From CAKMMH01 sp927798255 (GTDB taxonomy: Bacteria > Bdellovibrionota_C > UBA2361 > CAKMMH01), in the NCBI GenBank assembly GCA_034180415.1, contig JAXFOK010000060.1, positions 91,427 through 155,426 of the forward strand: DNA of 64,000 nucleotides. Direction: 5' to 3'. This document shows, piece by piece, positions 37,025 to 45,878 of this stretch. Position 1 is the stretch's first letter, and every line of letters begins with the position of its first letter. The notes under the pieces are model-generated. The model ran no database searches, had not been told where the DNA came from, and worked only from the letters and a program-made list of their open reading frames with translations. The translations under genes were made by a program, and so were the position numbers.

Positions 37025-37822
37025 ATGAATAAAAAATTTTTATTGTGCATTATTGCATCATTAGCATTATGTGCTAGTGCATGTACAGAGTCAAAAAGTC
37101 ATCATAGCGACGACCCACATTCAACAGCGTGTGAAGAACTTGGTATTTCAAAATCATTAAATAAAATAATAAATGGCGTTACATGCGATAAATCAAAATC
37201 AGCCATTGTTGAATTAGATATAACAAATGAATACAACAATGAAGGTTTATGCACAGGAACAATAATTAATAGTAACACTGTTCTTACAGCTGCTCACTGT
37301 TTTGAAGAAGGAGCTATAGCTGTAGCAATCAAGGCAGGAGGCAAAACTTATGATGCTGTACAAGCAATTATTCATCCATTATATGATAAAAACCCTTCAC
37401 CAGCTAGAAATTACGATAGAAATGACGTAGCATTAGTAAAAATTGCTGGTACTTTTAGCATTGCTCCTCTTCCTATTATTACAAGTAGAAGTGTTAAAAA
37501 TGGTGAAACTTTAATTGTTGCAGGATACGGAGAAGACGAGAATAAAGATTATGGCACACTAAAAGCTGCATATATGAAGGCTTCTGAAACTTATAAATCT
37601 GGGTTTGTGTTAGCTTATGATGACACTCATACAAATGTTTGTTTTGGTGATTCTGGCGGACCTGCATTTGGTTATGTAGATGGAGTTCTTGGAGTTTTTG
37701 GAGTAACAAGTAGTGGTACTGTAGGAGACTGCCTTTCTGGAGATAAAACATTCTTCCCAGGATTATATTTTTCTGAAAATACAAGCTTTATTCTTGCAAA
37801 TGCAAGCGTAAAACAACTTTAA
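37025..37822 (+). CDS. Trypsin-like S1 serine protease lipoprotein
   Basis: The ATG at 37025 has an AAGAAGGG site and places a lipoprotein signal first (ASLALCASAC). The catalytic triad is clear: TAAHCF (His), NDVALVKI (Asp) and CFGDSGGPAFG (Ser). IINGV near residue 45 resembles the activation site of chymotrypsin-like zymogens. Secreted or surface-bound S1 proteases with lipoboxes are frequent in predatory or myxobacteria-like genomes. A longer upstream frame beginning at 36923 lacks a signal and is rejected. A terminator follows. Confidence 0.9.
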   Translation: MNKKFLLCIIASLALCASACTESKSHHSDDPHSTACEELGISKSLNKIINGVTCDKSKSAIVELDITNEYNNEGLCTGTIINSNTVLTAAHCFEEGAIAVAIKAGGKTYDAVQAIIHPLYDKNPSPARNYDRNDVALVKIAGTFSIAPLPIITSRSVKNGETLIVAGYGEDENKDYGTLKAAYMKASETYKSGFVLAYDDTHTNVCFGDSGGPAFGYVDGVLGVFGVTSSGTVGDCLSGDKTFFPGLYFSENTSFILANASVKQL

Positions 37823-37832
37823 TTTTCATATT

Positions 37833-37876
37833 AAATAGCGAGATAACAATAAAAAATTTCTTATCTCGCTATTTTT
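37833..37876 (+). terminator. Intrinsic terminator
   Basis: AAATAGCGAGATAA and TTATCTCGCTATTT form a 14-bp stem followed by T-rich sequence, 10 bases after the S1 protease gene. Confidence 0.88.
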
Positions 37877-38021
37877 ATATTAAAAATATCTTATATTTTG
37901 CCTCTTTAGTTCTTACTAAAAATCAATCTAATAATTTGCATAATACAGTACATATCAATATAATTAACAGCATTTTTAACCACCAAATTCCCTCTAACAA
38001 TTAACGATAGAAAGGTAACAA

Positions 38022-38335
38022 GTGGATATACATCTTACAAAAAGGTTTTCCGATACTTCGCGCATTTACCAATTGTTATGCAACGCCAAGCCTAAAGATA
38101 CAAACAATAAACAAATCCTTGATTTTCTTCAACTAGGCAGCATAGGAGAAAACTGTGCATCGAGCGTATCGAAGGTAAGCTTAAATCATATAATAAAAAC
38201 TCAGAGGCAAGGCTTTCTAAGTTAATATTCAACACGAAAGAGCAACTTCGCGACTTTCTACCCGTAATAATGGATAAAGAGCAAATCAATTATTACGTTA
38301 AGGAAAGAAAGCTTCCTGAGGATTTTAACCCGTAA
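38022..38335 (+). pseudogene. Small frameshifted gene of unknown function
   Basis: A GTG start at 38022 with AGAAAGGTAAC upstream opens a frame with MDIHLTKRFSDTSRIYQLL; it runs to TAA near 38225, but after about residue 45 the protein-like sequence continues in another frame: IEGKLKSYNKNSEARLSKLIF, then TKEQLRDFLPVIMDKEQ and YYVKERKLPEDFNP to a TAA at 38333. Together they give about 100 residues with helical character. A terminator follows at once. Composition matches the less AT-rich solitary ORFs. A single frame change near 38140-38165 explains it. Confidence 0.55.
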
Positions 38336-38340
38336 CCGTT

Positions 38341-38382
38341 AAGCTTGCCTAGTTTCAAGTGAAAATACGCAAGCTTTTTAAG
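38341..38382 (+). terminator. Intrinsic terminator
   Basis: AAGCTTGC and GCAAGCTT pair around a 20-base loop, followed by TTTT, directly after the frameshifted 38022 gene. Confidence 0.65.
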
Positions 38383-38393
38383 CATTTTAAATA

Positions 38394-38774
38394 CTAAACA
38401 TTAATATCTTTATTAGTAATAAGTCCGTTTGCACTATCGAATGTATATTCTTTCCCTCCAAGTTCATGCTTTGATGTTACTGTAAATGAATCTTTTTTAA
38501 CCGTAACTGTTACTTTAACACCTTGAGATATATTCTTAATACTTGGAAGACTAGTACAAGCAGAGTCCTTACATGCAAAATACTTTTCATTATCAATATA
38601 ATAAAGCTCCTCTGCAGTAGAGATATTTTTAAGGTCCGAAAGAGCCCTAACATTATATGCTTTTTTCTTGTAATCTTTGTATGACGGTATGGCTATGCCG
38701 GCAAGAATCATTATAATACACATAGTTATAAGCAATTCTAATAATGTAAATCCTTTTTGAGTATAAAATTTCAT
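38394..38774 (-). CDS. Type IV pilin-like / pseudopilin protein
   Basis: The 126-residue protein has the prepilin signature KG-FTLLELLITM with cleavage after Gly8, Glu at +5 and a hydrophobic helix to residue 29. The C-terminal domain has a cysteine pair (CKDSAC) near 60, typical of a D-region-like loop, and beta-rich sequence afterwards. It would be processed by prepilin peptidase and assembled into a type IV pilus or type II secretion pseudopilus. No other pil/gsp gene is adjacent. Confidence 0.88.
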   Translation of the reverse strand: MKFYTQKGFTLLELLITMCIIMILAGIAIPSYKDYKKKAYNVRALSDLKNISTAEELYYIDNEKYFACKDSACTSLPSIKNISQGVKVTVTVKKDSFTVTSKHELGGKEYTFDSANGLITNKDINV

Positions 38775-39014
38775 GAGAAAATCCTTTTATAAAAAATATG
38801 TTACACTTTAAAATAATCGAGAATAACAATACTGAATTTGCTTTTTCAAAAAGGAAAATTCGACTTTTTATTAAATTTATGATAATTTATTCTTTCATGA
38901 TTCTAGTTAGTTAGTATTTAAAACTAACAAGTCAAGGTTAATCTTTATACTTTTCTTTCTTGTTTTTTCAATTTTTATAAACTTAAAGCAAAAAATATTA
39001 AAAGATTATAAACT

Positions 39015-39776
39015 ATGAAAAAAAATACTTTTATTACATTAATTTCCCTCATAATTATTGCTAGTTTGCCTGTTAATGTTGCCTTTTCACATGAAGAGAC
39101 ATTAGAAACTTTAAAAAATAAAGAAGAAAAAATTTTAAAATTATTAAGTAATCCTCAAGTAAAAAATGAAAAGAAAGAAACTAAAGTTACATTAAAAAAG
39201 ACAGATGATGACTCTAAATCTAAATTAATTGAAGTTTCATACCAAGATAATTATTTAAAAAGAATCTTAAAGAGAAAAAATTTAAGAAAACAAATTGCAA
39301 TGAAGAAAAATGAAATAAAAAATGAAGTAAAGAAAAATCCTCAATTGACTCAACCTATAATTATTGCAAGCAACAAAGTATCTGAAATAAATAATGTAAA
39401 TTCAAAAACAAATACTTCTTTAATAAAACCAAGCTTAACATTAAAAAATAGCCAAGATAGTAGTTCTAAGAAAGCAATTAGTAAAAGATTTTTTACAATT
39501 TCTACTGATTATTTTGAAGATGAAGTTAACGATGATGAAAATACTTCTTTTGTATATGTAACAAATGACGTAAGCTTACACACACTTCCATCGCTTTCTT
39601 CAAAGCTTATCTATCTTGTAAAAGCAAACACAAGGCTAAAACTTGATAAAAACCATGGCGCTTGGTACAGGGTAAAAAGTGCTGATAATAAATATGGCTG
39701 GATTTTAGGTGATATGATTAATTTTAGTGACCCAAATACTTTTTCAACGCTAAGAAATAAAGGAAAAGGATTCTAA
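39015..39776 (+). CDS. Exported protein with C-terminal SH3 domain
   Basis: The 253-residue protein has a signal peptide (cleavage near AFS-HE), a long Lys/Asn/Ser-rich linker (about 25-165) and a bacterial SH3 (SH3b) domain at about 175-245: TNDVSLHTLPSLSSKLIYLVKANTRLKL and AWYRVKSADNKYGWILGDMI. SH3b domains bind cell-wall peptides or act as targeting modules. It ends 100 bases before tRNA-Ser. No enzyme domain is attached, so it may be a wall-binding or regulatory protein. Confidence 0.8.
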   Translation: MKKNTFITLISLIIIASLPVNVAFSHEETLETLKNKEEKILKLLSNPQVKNEKKETKVTLKKTDDDSKSKLIEVSYQDNYLKRILKRKNLRKQIAMKKNEIKNEVKKNPQLTQPIIIASNKVSEINNVNSKTNTSLIKPSLTLKNSQDSSSKKAISKRFFTISTDYFEDEVNDDENTSFVYVTNDVSLHTLPSLSSKLIYLVKANTRLKLDKNHGAWYRVKSADNKYGWILGDMINFSDPNTFSTLRNKGKGF

Positions 39777-39875
39777 TAAAAAAACATTTACCATTAGTCC
39801 TTAATATAGTTAGCGACTTTCAAAACAAACTATAGCTTTTTATCTATTTTTTACTTAAAATTTAACTTAGTTTTT

Positions 39876-39965
39876 GGAGAGATGGCCGAGTGGCTTAAGG
39901 CACACGCTTGGAAAGCGTGCGTACGCCTAATAAGCGTACCGAGGGTTCGAATCCCTCTTTCTCCG
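39876..39965 (+). tRNA. tRNA-Ser (GGA)
   Basis: A class II tRNA with long variable arm: acceptor GGAGAGA, GGCCGAGTGGCTTAAGGC D-arm, anticodon stem CACGCTT/AAGCGTG around GGA, variable stem GTACGC/GCGTAC, T-arm GAGGGTTCGAATCCCTC. No CCA is encoded. Confidence 0.96.
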
Positions 39966-40005
39966 TTTTATTTTTTATTGTTTTATATTTTTATATATTA
40001 AAAAA

Positions 40006-41574
40006 ATGTTAATTAATAAATACCTAAAAAGTTTCCTTCTTATTTTAACTTGTCTTTTATGTATTTTTTTGGTTTCAAAAGAATTATTTAATTTTGACAG
40101 AGTGTATACATTTGAAATGTATGGCTTTTCACATTTAGATAACAATTTTCAAAATGTTTGTGATTTTGAAAACAAATTTAAAACATTCGGTATGAGTGAT
40201 AATGTCACACCCTCAAGAGAAGATAGTTTATTTTACACTTTACCATCAAAAATATTCTATAAATACGCGTCCCCTTTTAAAATCCATAGGATAGTGCACT
40301 TATTAGCTTATTCAATTTTTACATTATCGCTTTGCTTACTTGTCTTCCTTCTTACAAAAAATTTTTTAATAACTTTTTTGACAATATCTTTTAGCAGTCT
40401 CTCGTCACAATTTTTATCATATGTTTTTGAATATAAATTATCTATAACGTCACTTGCTTTAACAAGCTTTTTATTTTTAATTGTTTTCCTTTTCGAAGAA
40501 GCTACAAAAGAAAATAAAAAAATAGCGACATTATACGCAATTATTCTACCATTTTTATTTATAAATTTTGGATTCGAAGTATATTGCATTTCAAGGCCTG
40601 TTAACATTGCCATGTGGGGAATTATATTTTTATTTCTTTTAATTAAACACAAAAAACTCTTTGCCTCATATACTATTTCATCTATTTTTTCCATAATGTT
40701 ACTAAAATATTGTAAACCAGATTTAAAATTAGATTTAAGAATTTTTACTGCAAGAGGTGAAAGTTTTATTAGAATTCAAGGTGAACATGCTCATTTTTTT
40801 GATTTTAATGAGTTTTTTCAAAATCTTCTAGAAAGAATAAAAGAAATTCGATTTTTGTTTAGGACGCCTCTTAATGAAATATATATATCAGAAATGCCCG
40901 CAAATTCTGGCTTTTTAGATGTTATAATTTTAGCAAGTGTTCTTTTTATAGTAGCATTATTACTTATTAAATTAAGTAAAGATAAAAAATATTTTTATAC
41001 TTTTAACCAAAATAAACTATTTACTATTTTTGTAACACTATTTCTAATATTTTCATTTGTTACACCATTTTTTTCAACGACATATCTTAGAGGACATAGA
41101 TTTGTAAATTTTTATTTTTCATTAATTGTACTTACGGTCATTCTTTTAAAAATTGTCTTAACAAAAGTGCTTGAAAATTCTCCTAAAACAATTAACAGTT
41201 TATTATTGCTTATATCTTTAGGAATCTTTATATACAAATTAAATATTTTTACTCATTATAATTTTGATATAAACAAAGATTTTGCTACAAATTGTTTAAA
41301 TAGTATCGAAAAATTAGCTAATGAAACAAAAGATATTAAAACTGTTAATAAAATTACACTATGTGATAACGGCACGTCCCCTATCTTTTACCCAACATTT
41401 AAAGGGATTTTATATCTTTCTGGTATAGCATGTAAAAGAACAAATATCCATAATCAAATTATTCATCTAAAAAAATCAGAAAAACAAGAATGTGTATGTG
41501 ATAATAAAAATGGTAATATTTGTTTGACGCGAGAAGATCCCTGTGAAATTAAGTTGCATACACCAGAAAATTAA
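40006..41574 (+). CDS. Polytopic membrane protein, glycosyltransferase-like topology
   Basis: The 522-residue protein has about 11 membrane helices, a periplasmic loop after the first helix (residues about 30-85, with several Asp/Glu), and a cysteine-rich C-terminal tail (CDNG, CKRT, CVCDNKNGNICLT, DPCEI). The topology and the short gap to the next gene (41617), which is an ArnT/AftB-like protein, suggest a pair of lipid-linked sugar transferases. No catalytic motif is certain. The eight-cysteine tail is unusual and would be disulfide-bonded outside. Confidence 0.6.
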   Translation: MLINKYLKSFLLILTCLLCIFLVSKELFNFDRVYTFEMYGFSHLDNNFQNVCDFENKFKTFGMSDNVTPSREDSLFYTLPSKIFYKYASPFKIHRIVHLLAYSIFTLSLCLLVFLLTKNFLITFLTISFSSLSSQFLSYVFEYKLSITSLALTSFLFLIVFLFEEATKENKKIATLYAIILPFLFINFGFEVYCISRPVNIAMWGIIFLFLLIKHKKLFASYTISSIFSIMLLKYCKPDLKLDLRIFTARGESFIRIQGEHAHFFDFNEFFQNLLERIKEIRFLFRTPLNEIYISEMPANSGFLDVIILASVLFIVALLLIKLSKDKKYFYTFNQNKLFTIFVTLFLIFSFVTPFFSTTYLRGHRFVNFYFSLIVLTVILLKIVLTKVLENSPKTINSLLLLISLGIFIYKLNIFTHYNFDINKDFATNCLNSIEKLANETKDIKTVNKITLCDNGTSPIFYPTFKGILYLSGIACKRTNIHNQIIHLKKSEKQECVCDNKNGNICLTREDPCEIKLHTPEN

Positions 41575-41616
41575 ATTGTGCTTTCCTTTTTTAGAAGAAT
41601 TTTTAAGGAGTCATTT

Positions 41617-43158
41617 ATGAAAGTTAAAAAAATCTTAATTGCTTTTATTTGTTCCCTATTATTATTTAGTATATATTCATACCGCGTTTTCTTAAATGCT
41701 TGGGCATGCGATGATATTATGATAACAATGCGTGCTGTTTTAAATTTTGTTAATGGATACGGACCTGTTAGTAATGTTGGTGAAAGAGTCCAACCTTTTA
41801 CACATCCTTTATGGTTTTTTCTTTTATCTTTTACTTATTTTTTGACAAAAAATTGGTATCTAACCCCTTTTTATCTTTCCATTATTATATCACTTCTAAC
41901 TTTTATTTTATTTATTATTTACAATAGAAATAATTTATTTTCACTTATTATTGGCTCTGTGACGTTAATATGCTCAAAATCTTATATCAATTTTTCCACA
42001 TCTGGTCTTGAGGCACCTCTTTCTCATCTTTTATTATTACTTCTTGTAATAATCGGTGAAAATATAAGAAACTCTCTATATAAAAGCGATAAAAGAAAAC
42101 TAGGCTTATTCTTTCTTATTTTTTCATTAATATTTTTAACACGGCAAGATTTAATACTACTAACATTTCCATACATATTATATATATCAAAGACATCTAA
42201 TATTAAAATAAAAACTATCATCTTAACATTTCTAACATATTCTGTGCCGGCATCTTTATGGGAATTGTTTTCATTGTATTATTACGGATTTCCTTTCCCT
42301 AATACATATTATGCTAAGCAATATACTGGTATTCCTTTAGAAATTTATATAAGGCAAGGATTAAATTATATTACAAGTTTTCTTTTATTTGATCCGTTTG
42401 CAATGTTTATGTTAATTTTAAGTTTATTTTTGTTTTTTTATAAGAAAAATTTTCTGGCAATAAATATTGGAATAATATTATATGTTTGCTACATCATATA
42501 TGTTGGTGGCGATTTTATGGCTGGAAGATTTTTTACACCAGTATTATTTTTTAGTGTTTTAAAATTTAGATATCTGATATTCAAAAATTATATAGAGCCT
42601 TCCATTTTTACAACGTTAATAATCATTTCTGGTATATTAAGTATCACTATGGAGAAGCGAGGATTTTATACATTACCTGGACATGATTGGTATAAAGGCA
42701 TAGCTGATGAGCAAGGTGAATATTATCAAAATAGAAATTTAAAAGCTGCAATAAGAGAAACCAAAAATTCAGCAACACTTAACTGGGATTTTAAAAAAGC
42801 TACAAATATCGAAATGGAACGAGGTTCTGGAGCAATTACCGCATTAACACTCGGACCTAATATATACATTTTAGATGTATATGCACTAAATCAACCTCTT
42901 TTAGCAAGAATTCCAGCTAGCGATAATATTAGGTTTAGGCCAGGGCATGTTAAACGAAGAATTCCGACAGGCTATATAGAAAGCATAAGAGAAGAGAAAA
43001 ATATTATACAAAATAAAGAAATACATGATTTTTATAATCACATATACAGGGTAACTAGTGGGAAGCTAAATTCTTTAGAAAGATTTAAATCGATACTTTA
43101 TTTAAATTTTATCAAGAAAAGTGTTTCAAAGGATGTATTAACACAAGAGGATTATTAA
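41617..43158 (+). CDS. GT-C type membrane glycosyltransferase (AftB/ArnT-like)
   Basis: The ATG at 41617 has a perfect AAGGAG site; a GTG at 41578 in frame is less likely. The 513-residue protein begins with a helix, then WACDDIMITMRAVLNFVNGYG and GERVQPFTHPLWFF. An acidic pair after the first helix followed by R-x-x-x-N-x-x-x-G-x-G and 'G-E-R-V-x-x-[FY]-T-[NH]-P-L-W' is the signature of GT-C arabinofuranosyl-type transferases that use polyprenyl-phosphate donors at the periplasmic face. It is 40 bases after the 40006 gene and is likely co-transcribed. Confidence 0.78.
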   Translation: MKVKKILIAFICSLLLFSIYSYRVFLNAWACDDIMITMRAVLNFVNGYGPVSNVGERVQPFTHPLWFFLLSFTYFLTKNWYLTPFYLSIIISLLTFILFIIYNRNNLFSLIIGSVTLICSKSYINFSTSGLEAPLSHLLLLLLVIIGENIRNSLYKSDKRKLGLFFLIFSLIFLTRQDLILLTFPYILYISKTSNIKIKTIILTFLTYSVPASLWELFSLYYYGFPFPNTYYAKQYTGIPLEIYIRQGLNYITSFLLFDPFAMFMLILSLFLFFYKKNFLAINIGIILYVCYIIYVGGDFMAGRFFTPVLFFSVLKFRYLIFKNYIEPSIFTTLIIISGILSITMEKRGFYTLPGHDWYKGIADEQGEYYQNRNLKAAIRETKNSATLNWDFKKATNIEMERGSGAITALTLGPNIYILDVYALNQPLLARIPASDNIRFRPGHVKRRIPTGYIESIREEKNIIQNKEIHDFYNHIYRVTSGKLNSLERFKSILYLNFIKKSVSKDVLTQEDY

Positions 43159-43335
43159 TTTTAAATATTAAATTAATAAACAACGAAAAAAGCAAGCAAG
43201 ACGCAAAAAAGAAATCACGCACTGCCCGCATTTAACAGGCAAGGCGTGGAAAGTGACAAGGCGTTTTAGTAGAACTTCACCGAAAGATGAATATTAATGA
43301 ACTTTAGAAAAAATCTTATACTTTAACGCCCTTAT
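43159..43335. other. Convergent spacer with partial palindromic-element relative
   Basis: No gene. From about 43195 the words GCAAGACGCAAAAAAG and GGCAAGGCG resemble the distal arm of the palindromic elements (GGCGAGGCGCAAAAAAAG in copy B) but the rest does not match, so this may be a decayed copy belonging to the 3' end of the 41617 gene. Confidence 0.35.
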
Positions 43336-43459
43336 AAAAACGTGTGAGGCGTCGAGAGAGCTAAGCATTTGAGGGGACGCATCCACAGCTGTACTAAAGT
43401 ACAGCGAGGACGGCGTCTCCCCTCAAATAACGACGCTATCTCGAATGCATCGCTCGTTT
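43336..43459 (-). repeat. 3'-end palindromic element, copy C
   Basis: On the minus strand it starts right at the stop of the 43460 gene: AAAACGAGCGATGCAT, then GTCGTTATTTGAGGGGAGACGC, a central CTGTACTTTAGTACAG palindrome, the complementary GCGTCCCCTCAAATGC, and GACGCCTC..CGTTTTT. Block order and orientation relative to the upstream gene match copies A and B; the stem has different bases but still pairs. Confidence 0.8.
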
Positions 43460-45553
43460 TTATATAGTCATACGGCCGTCAGCAGCAAGAGAAGTCACCC
43501 CCTCCTTTCCTCTTTCCCCTACGAAGAATGGGTTAATATCCATTTCTTTAATTTCAGGGAAATCAACAACAAGTTGACTTATGCGTTGAAGAGCGTCGAC
43601 GATCTTATCTGTATCATATCCAGCGTGTCCTCTAACACCCTTTAAGATTGGGTAAGATTTAATGCTTTGAACCATTTCTTCAGCATCTGATTTTGTTAGA
43701 GGTGCAAGTCTAAATACAACATCTTTCATAACTTCTACAAAGATACCACCTAATCCAAACATTATCATTGGACCAAATTGAGGGTCACGAGTCATACCGA
43801 TGATAACTTCTTTTCCGCCATCACACATTCTCTCTAAGTATGTTCCAACAATTTTTGCTTCTGGTTTTGCCTTAGCAATTCTTGTTGTCATTTCTTCAAA
43901 TGCTGCTTCAACTTCTTCTTTTGATTTTAAGAAAAGTTTAACACCACCAACATCTGATTTATGAATAATGTCTGGTGAAGAAATTTTCATAGCGATTGGA
44001 TAGCCAGCATTCTCTGCAATTTTTCCTGCTTCTTCTTTAGTCTTAGCAAGTCCACCGTTTGGAATTGAAACTCCATATGCTTTAAACATAGCTTTTGTTT
44101 CAACTTCACCTAATTGTTTTAAGCCTTTAGCTTTAGCATCATCTAAGATTGCCTTAACAGCGTTTTTATCAACGTTAAAGCTTTGAGGTGTTTCTTCTTT
44201 TTTATTTAACCAAGTTCCGTAGTCAAGCATTGTCTTTAATGTAGCAATTGCTCTTACGGGGTCAGTAAAGCTAGGGATTCCGTTTTTGCTTAGAATGTCT
44301 CTGCCTTTATCTACTATTACACCACCCATCCATACTGCAATAACTGGTTTTTCGCCTGTCATATTCTTTGCAATTTCTTCTGCAGATTCTACAGCTTTTG
44401 TCATAGCTTGAGGAGTTAAGATAACAACAATTGAATCCACATTAGGATCTTTTTGAGCTGTGATTAAAGCTTCTGCATATTTATCTGGACTACCATCCCC
44501 AAGAATATCGATTGGATTATGAACAGAAGCAGCAGCTGGAAGTTTTGAAGCAAGTTCTGCTTGCAGAGTTTTATCAAGCTCTGCCATTTTCATTCCACTA
44601 TTTTCGATTGCATCAGTTGCCATGATACCAGGACCACCTGCGTTTGTTATAACTGCAACATTTTTTCCTTTTGGAGTTTTTTGCATTGAAAGAGCAAGTG
44701 AGATGTCAAATAAAGCCTCAAAGCTATTTGCTCTAATTACGCCTGATTTATGAAATGCTGAAGTGTAAGCAATATCTGCTCCTGCAAGGCTTCCTGTATG
44801 AGAAGAAGCTGCTTTACTTCCTGAAGCAGTAGTACCTGATTTAAAAACTACAATTGGTTTTGTCTTAGCAACTTTCTTTGCAGTTTCCATAAATCTTGCA
44901 CCATTATTAATACCTTCTAGGTAGCAAGTAATAACTTTAGTGTCATTGTCAGTAGAAAGTGCTTCAATAAAATCATTTTCGTCTAGGTCTGACTTATTAC
45001 CCATTGAGATAACTTTTGAGAAACCTACCTTTTCTTTTTCTGCCCAGTCAAGAATTGCTGCACAAAGTGCACCTGATTGAGAAATAACTGAGATACCACC
45101 AGTAAGAGGCATTTGTTTTGCAAATGAAGCGTTCATTTTGTGATGAGCATTAATTAAACCTAAGCAGTTAGGCCCTAAAAGTCTTACGCCACTTGTTTTA
45201 CAAATATCAGCAATTTCTCTTTCTAGTTGAGCGCCTTCTTTGCTTACTTCTTTAAAACCAGCTGTAATAATACAAATTGCTTTTGCGCCTGCTTCGATGC
45301 TAGCTTCAACTGCACCCTTAACAGCTTTTGTAGGAAGTGAGATAACACTTAAATTTACAGTCTTTCCGTAAGTTTTTAAATCTGGGTAACATTTTATCCC
45401 TAAGATTTCATCAGCTGATGGGTTAACAGGAACGATGTTTCCTTCAAATTTTGATTCTATTAAATTGAAAACTAATTCATAGCCAACTTTTCCTAGAGTT
45501 CTTGAAGCTCCGATGATTGCGACGGTTTGAGGATTAAAAAAATCTTTTAACAT
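43460..45553 (-). CDS. Acetate-CoA ligase (ADP-forming), fused alpha-beta subunits
   Basis: The 697-residue protein has an N-terminal CoA-binding Rossmann domain (VAIIGASRTLGKVGYELV), a CoA-ligase domain with the phosphohistidine region SHTGSLAG (about 255), and a C-terminal ATP-grasp domain (from about 480: GYPIAMKISSPDIIHKSDVGGV). It converts acyl-CoA, ADP and phosphate to acid, CoA and ATP, conserving energy in fermentation. There is no GNAT domain, so it is not a Pat-type acetyltransferase. Its stop abuts palindromic element C. RBS AAAAAGGGTA. Confidence 0.92.
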   Translation of the reverse strand: MLKDFFNPQTVAIIGASRTLGKVGYELVFNLIESKFEGNIVPVNPSADEILGIKCYPDLKTYGKTVNLSVISLPTKAVKGAVEASIEAGAKAICIITAGFKEVSKEGAQLEREIADICKTSGVRLLGPNCLGLINAHHKMNASFAKQMPLTGGISVISQSGALCAAILDWAEKEKVGFSKVISMGNKSDLDENDFIEALSTDNDTKVITCYLEGINNGARFMETAKKVAKTKPIVVFKSGTTASGSKAASSHTGSLAGADIAYTSAFHKSGVIRANSFEALFDISLALSMQKTPKGKNVAVITNAGGPGIMATDAIENSGMKMAELDKTLQAELASKLPAAASVHNPIDILGDGSPDKYAEALITAQKDPNVDSIVVILTPQAMTKAVESAEEIAKNMTGEKPVIAVWMGGVIVDKGRDILSKNGIPSFTDPVRAIATLKTMLDYGTWLNKKEETPQSFNVDKNAVKAILDDAKAKGLKQLGEVETKAMFKAYGVSIPNGGLAKTKEEAGKIAENAGYPIAMKISSPDIIHKSDVGGVKLFLKSKEEVEAAFEEMTTRIAKAKPEAKIVGTYLERMCDGGKEVIIGMTRDPQFGPMIMFGLGGIFVEVMKDVVFRLAPLTKSDAEEMVQSIKSYPILKGVRGHAGYDTDKIVDALQRISQLVVDFPEIKEMDINPFFVGERGKEGVTSLAADGRMTI

Positions 45554-45878
45554 ACAAAAATACCCTTTTTAAAAAAGAAAAATAAAAAATTTTACTGTAA
45601 TAAAGCTAATTATTATTTTAACATATTCAGAAAAAATTTAAATACGACCTAACAGCCTGTTTTTTTTAAGGAACATTTTAAAAATTATTAGAAATTTATC
45701 CATAAAAACAAGGAACAAAAAGTACGTTCACGAAGCTTTTAAATCGTAACGACAAACCTGTTCCAACGACCAGACTTCCCCATCACCATTCACCATAAAA
45801 AAGAAAAGACGATCCCCCCCCATCGGTTAACCACAAAAGGTCGCGTCTTATCTTCTCTTTTTGTTTTCTTTTATCTTC
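45554..45878. other. Spacer with terminator and C8 tract
   Basis: No gene. On the minus strand AAGACGCGA and TCGTCTT pair and are followed by T-rich sequence (about 45800-45860), a likely terminator for the HerA-like gene. The loop contains a run of eight C (G on the minus strand), rare in this AT-rich genome. Confidence 0.45.
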
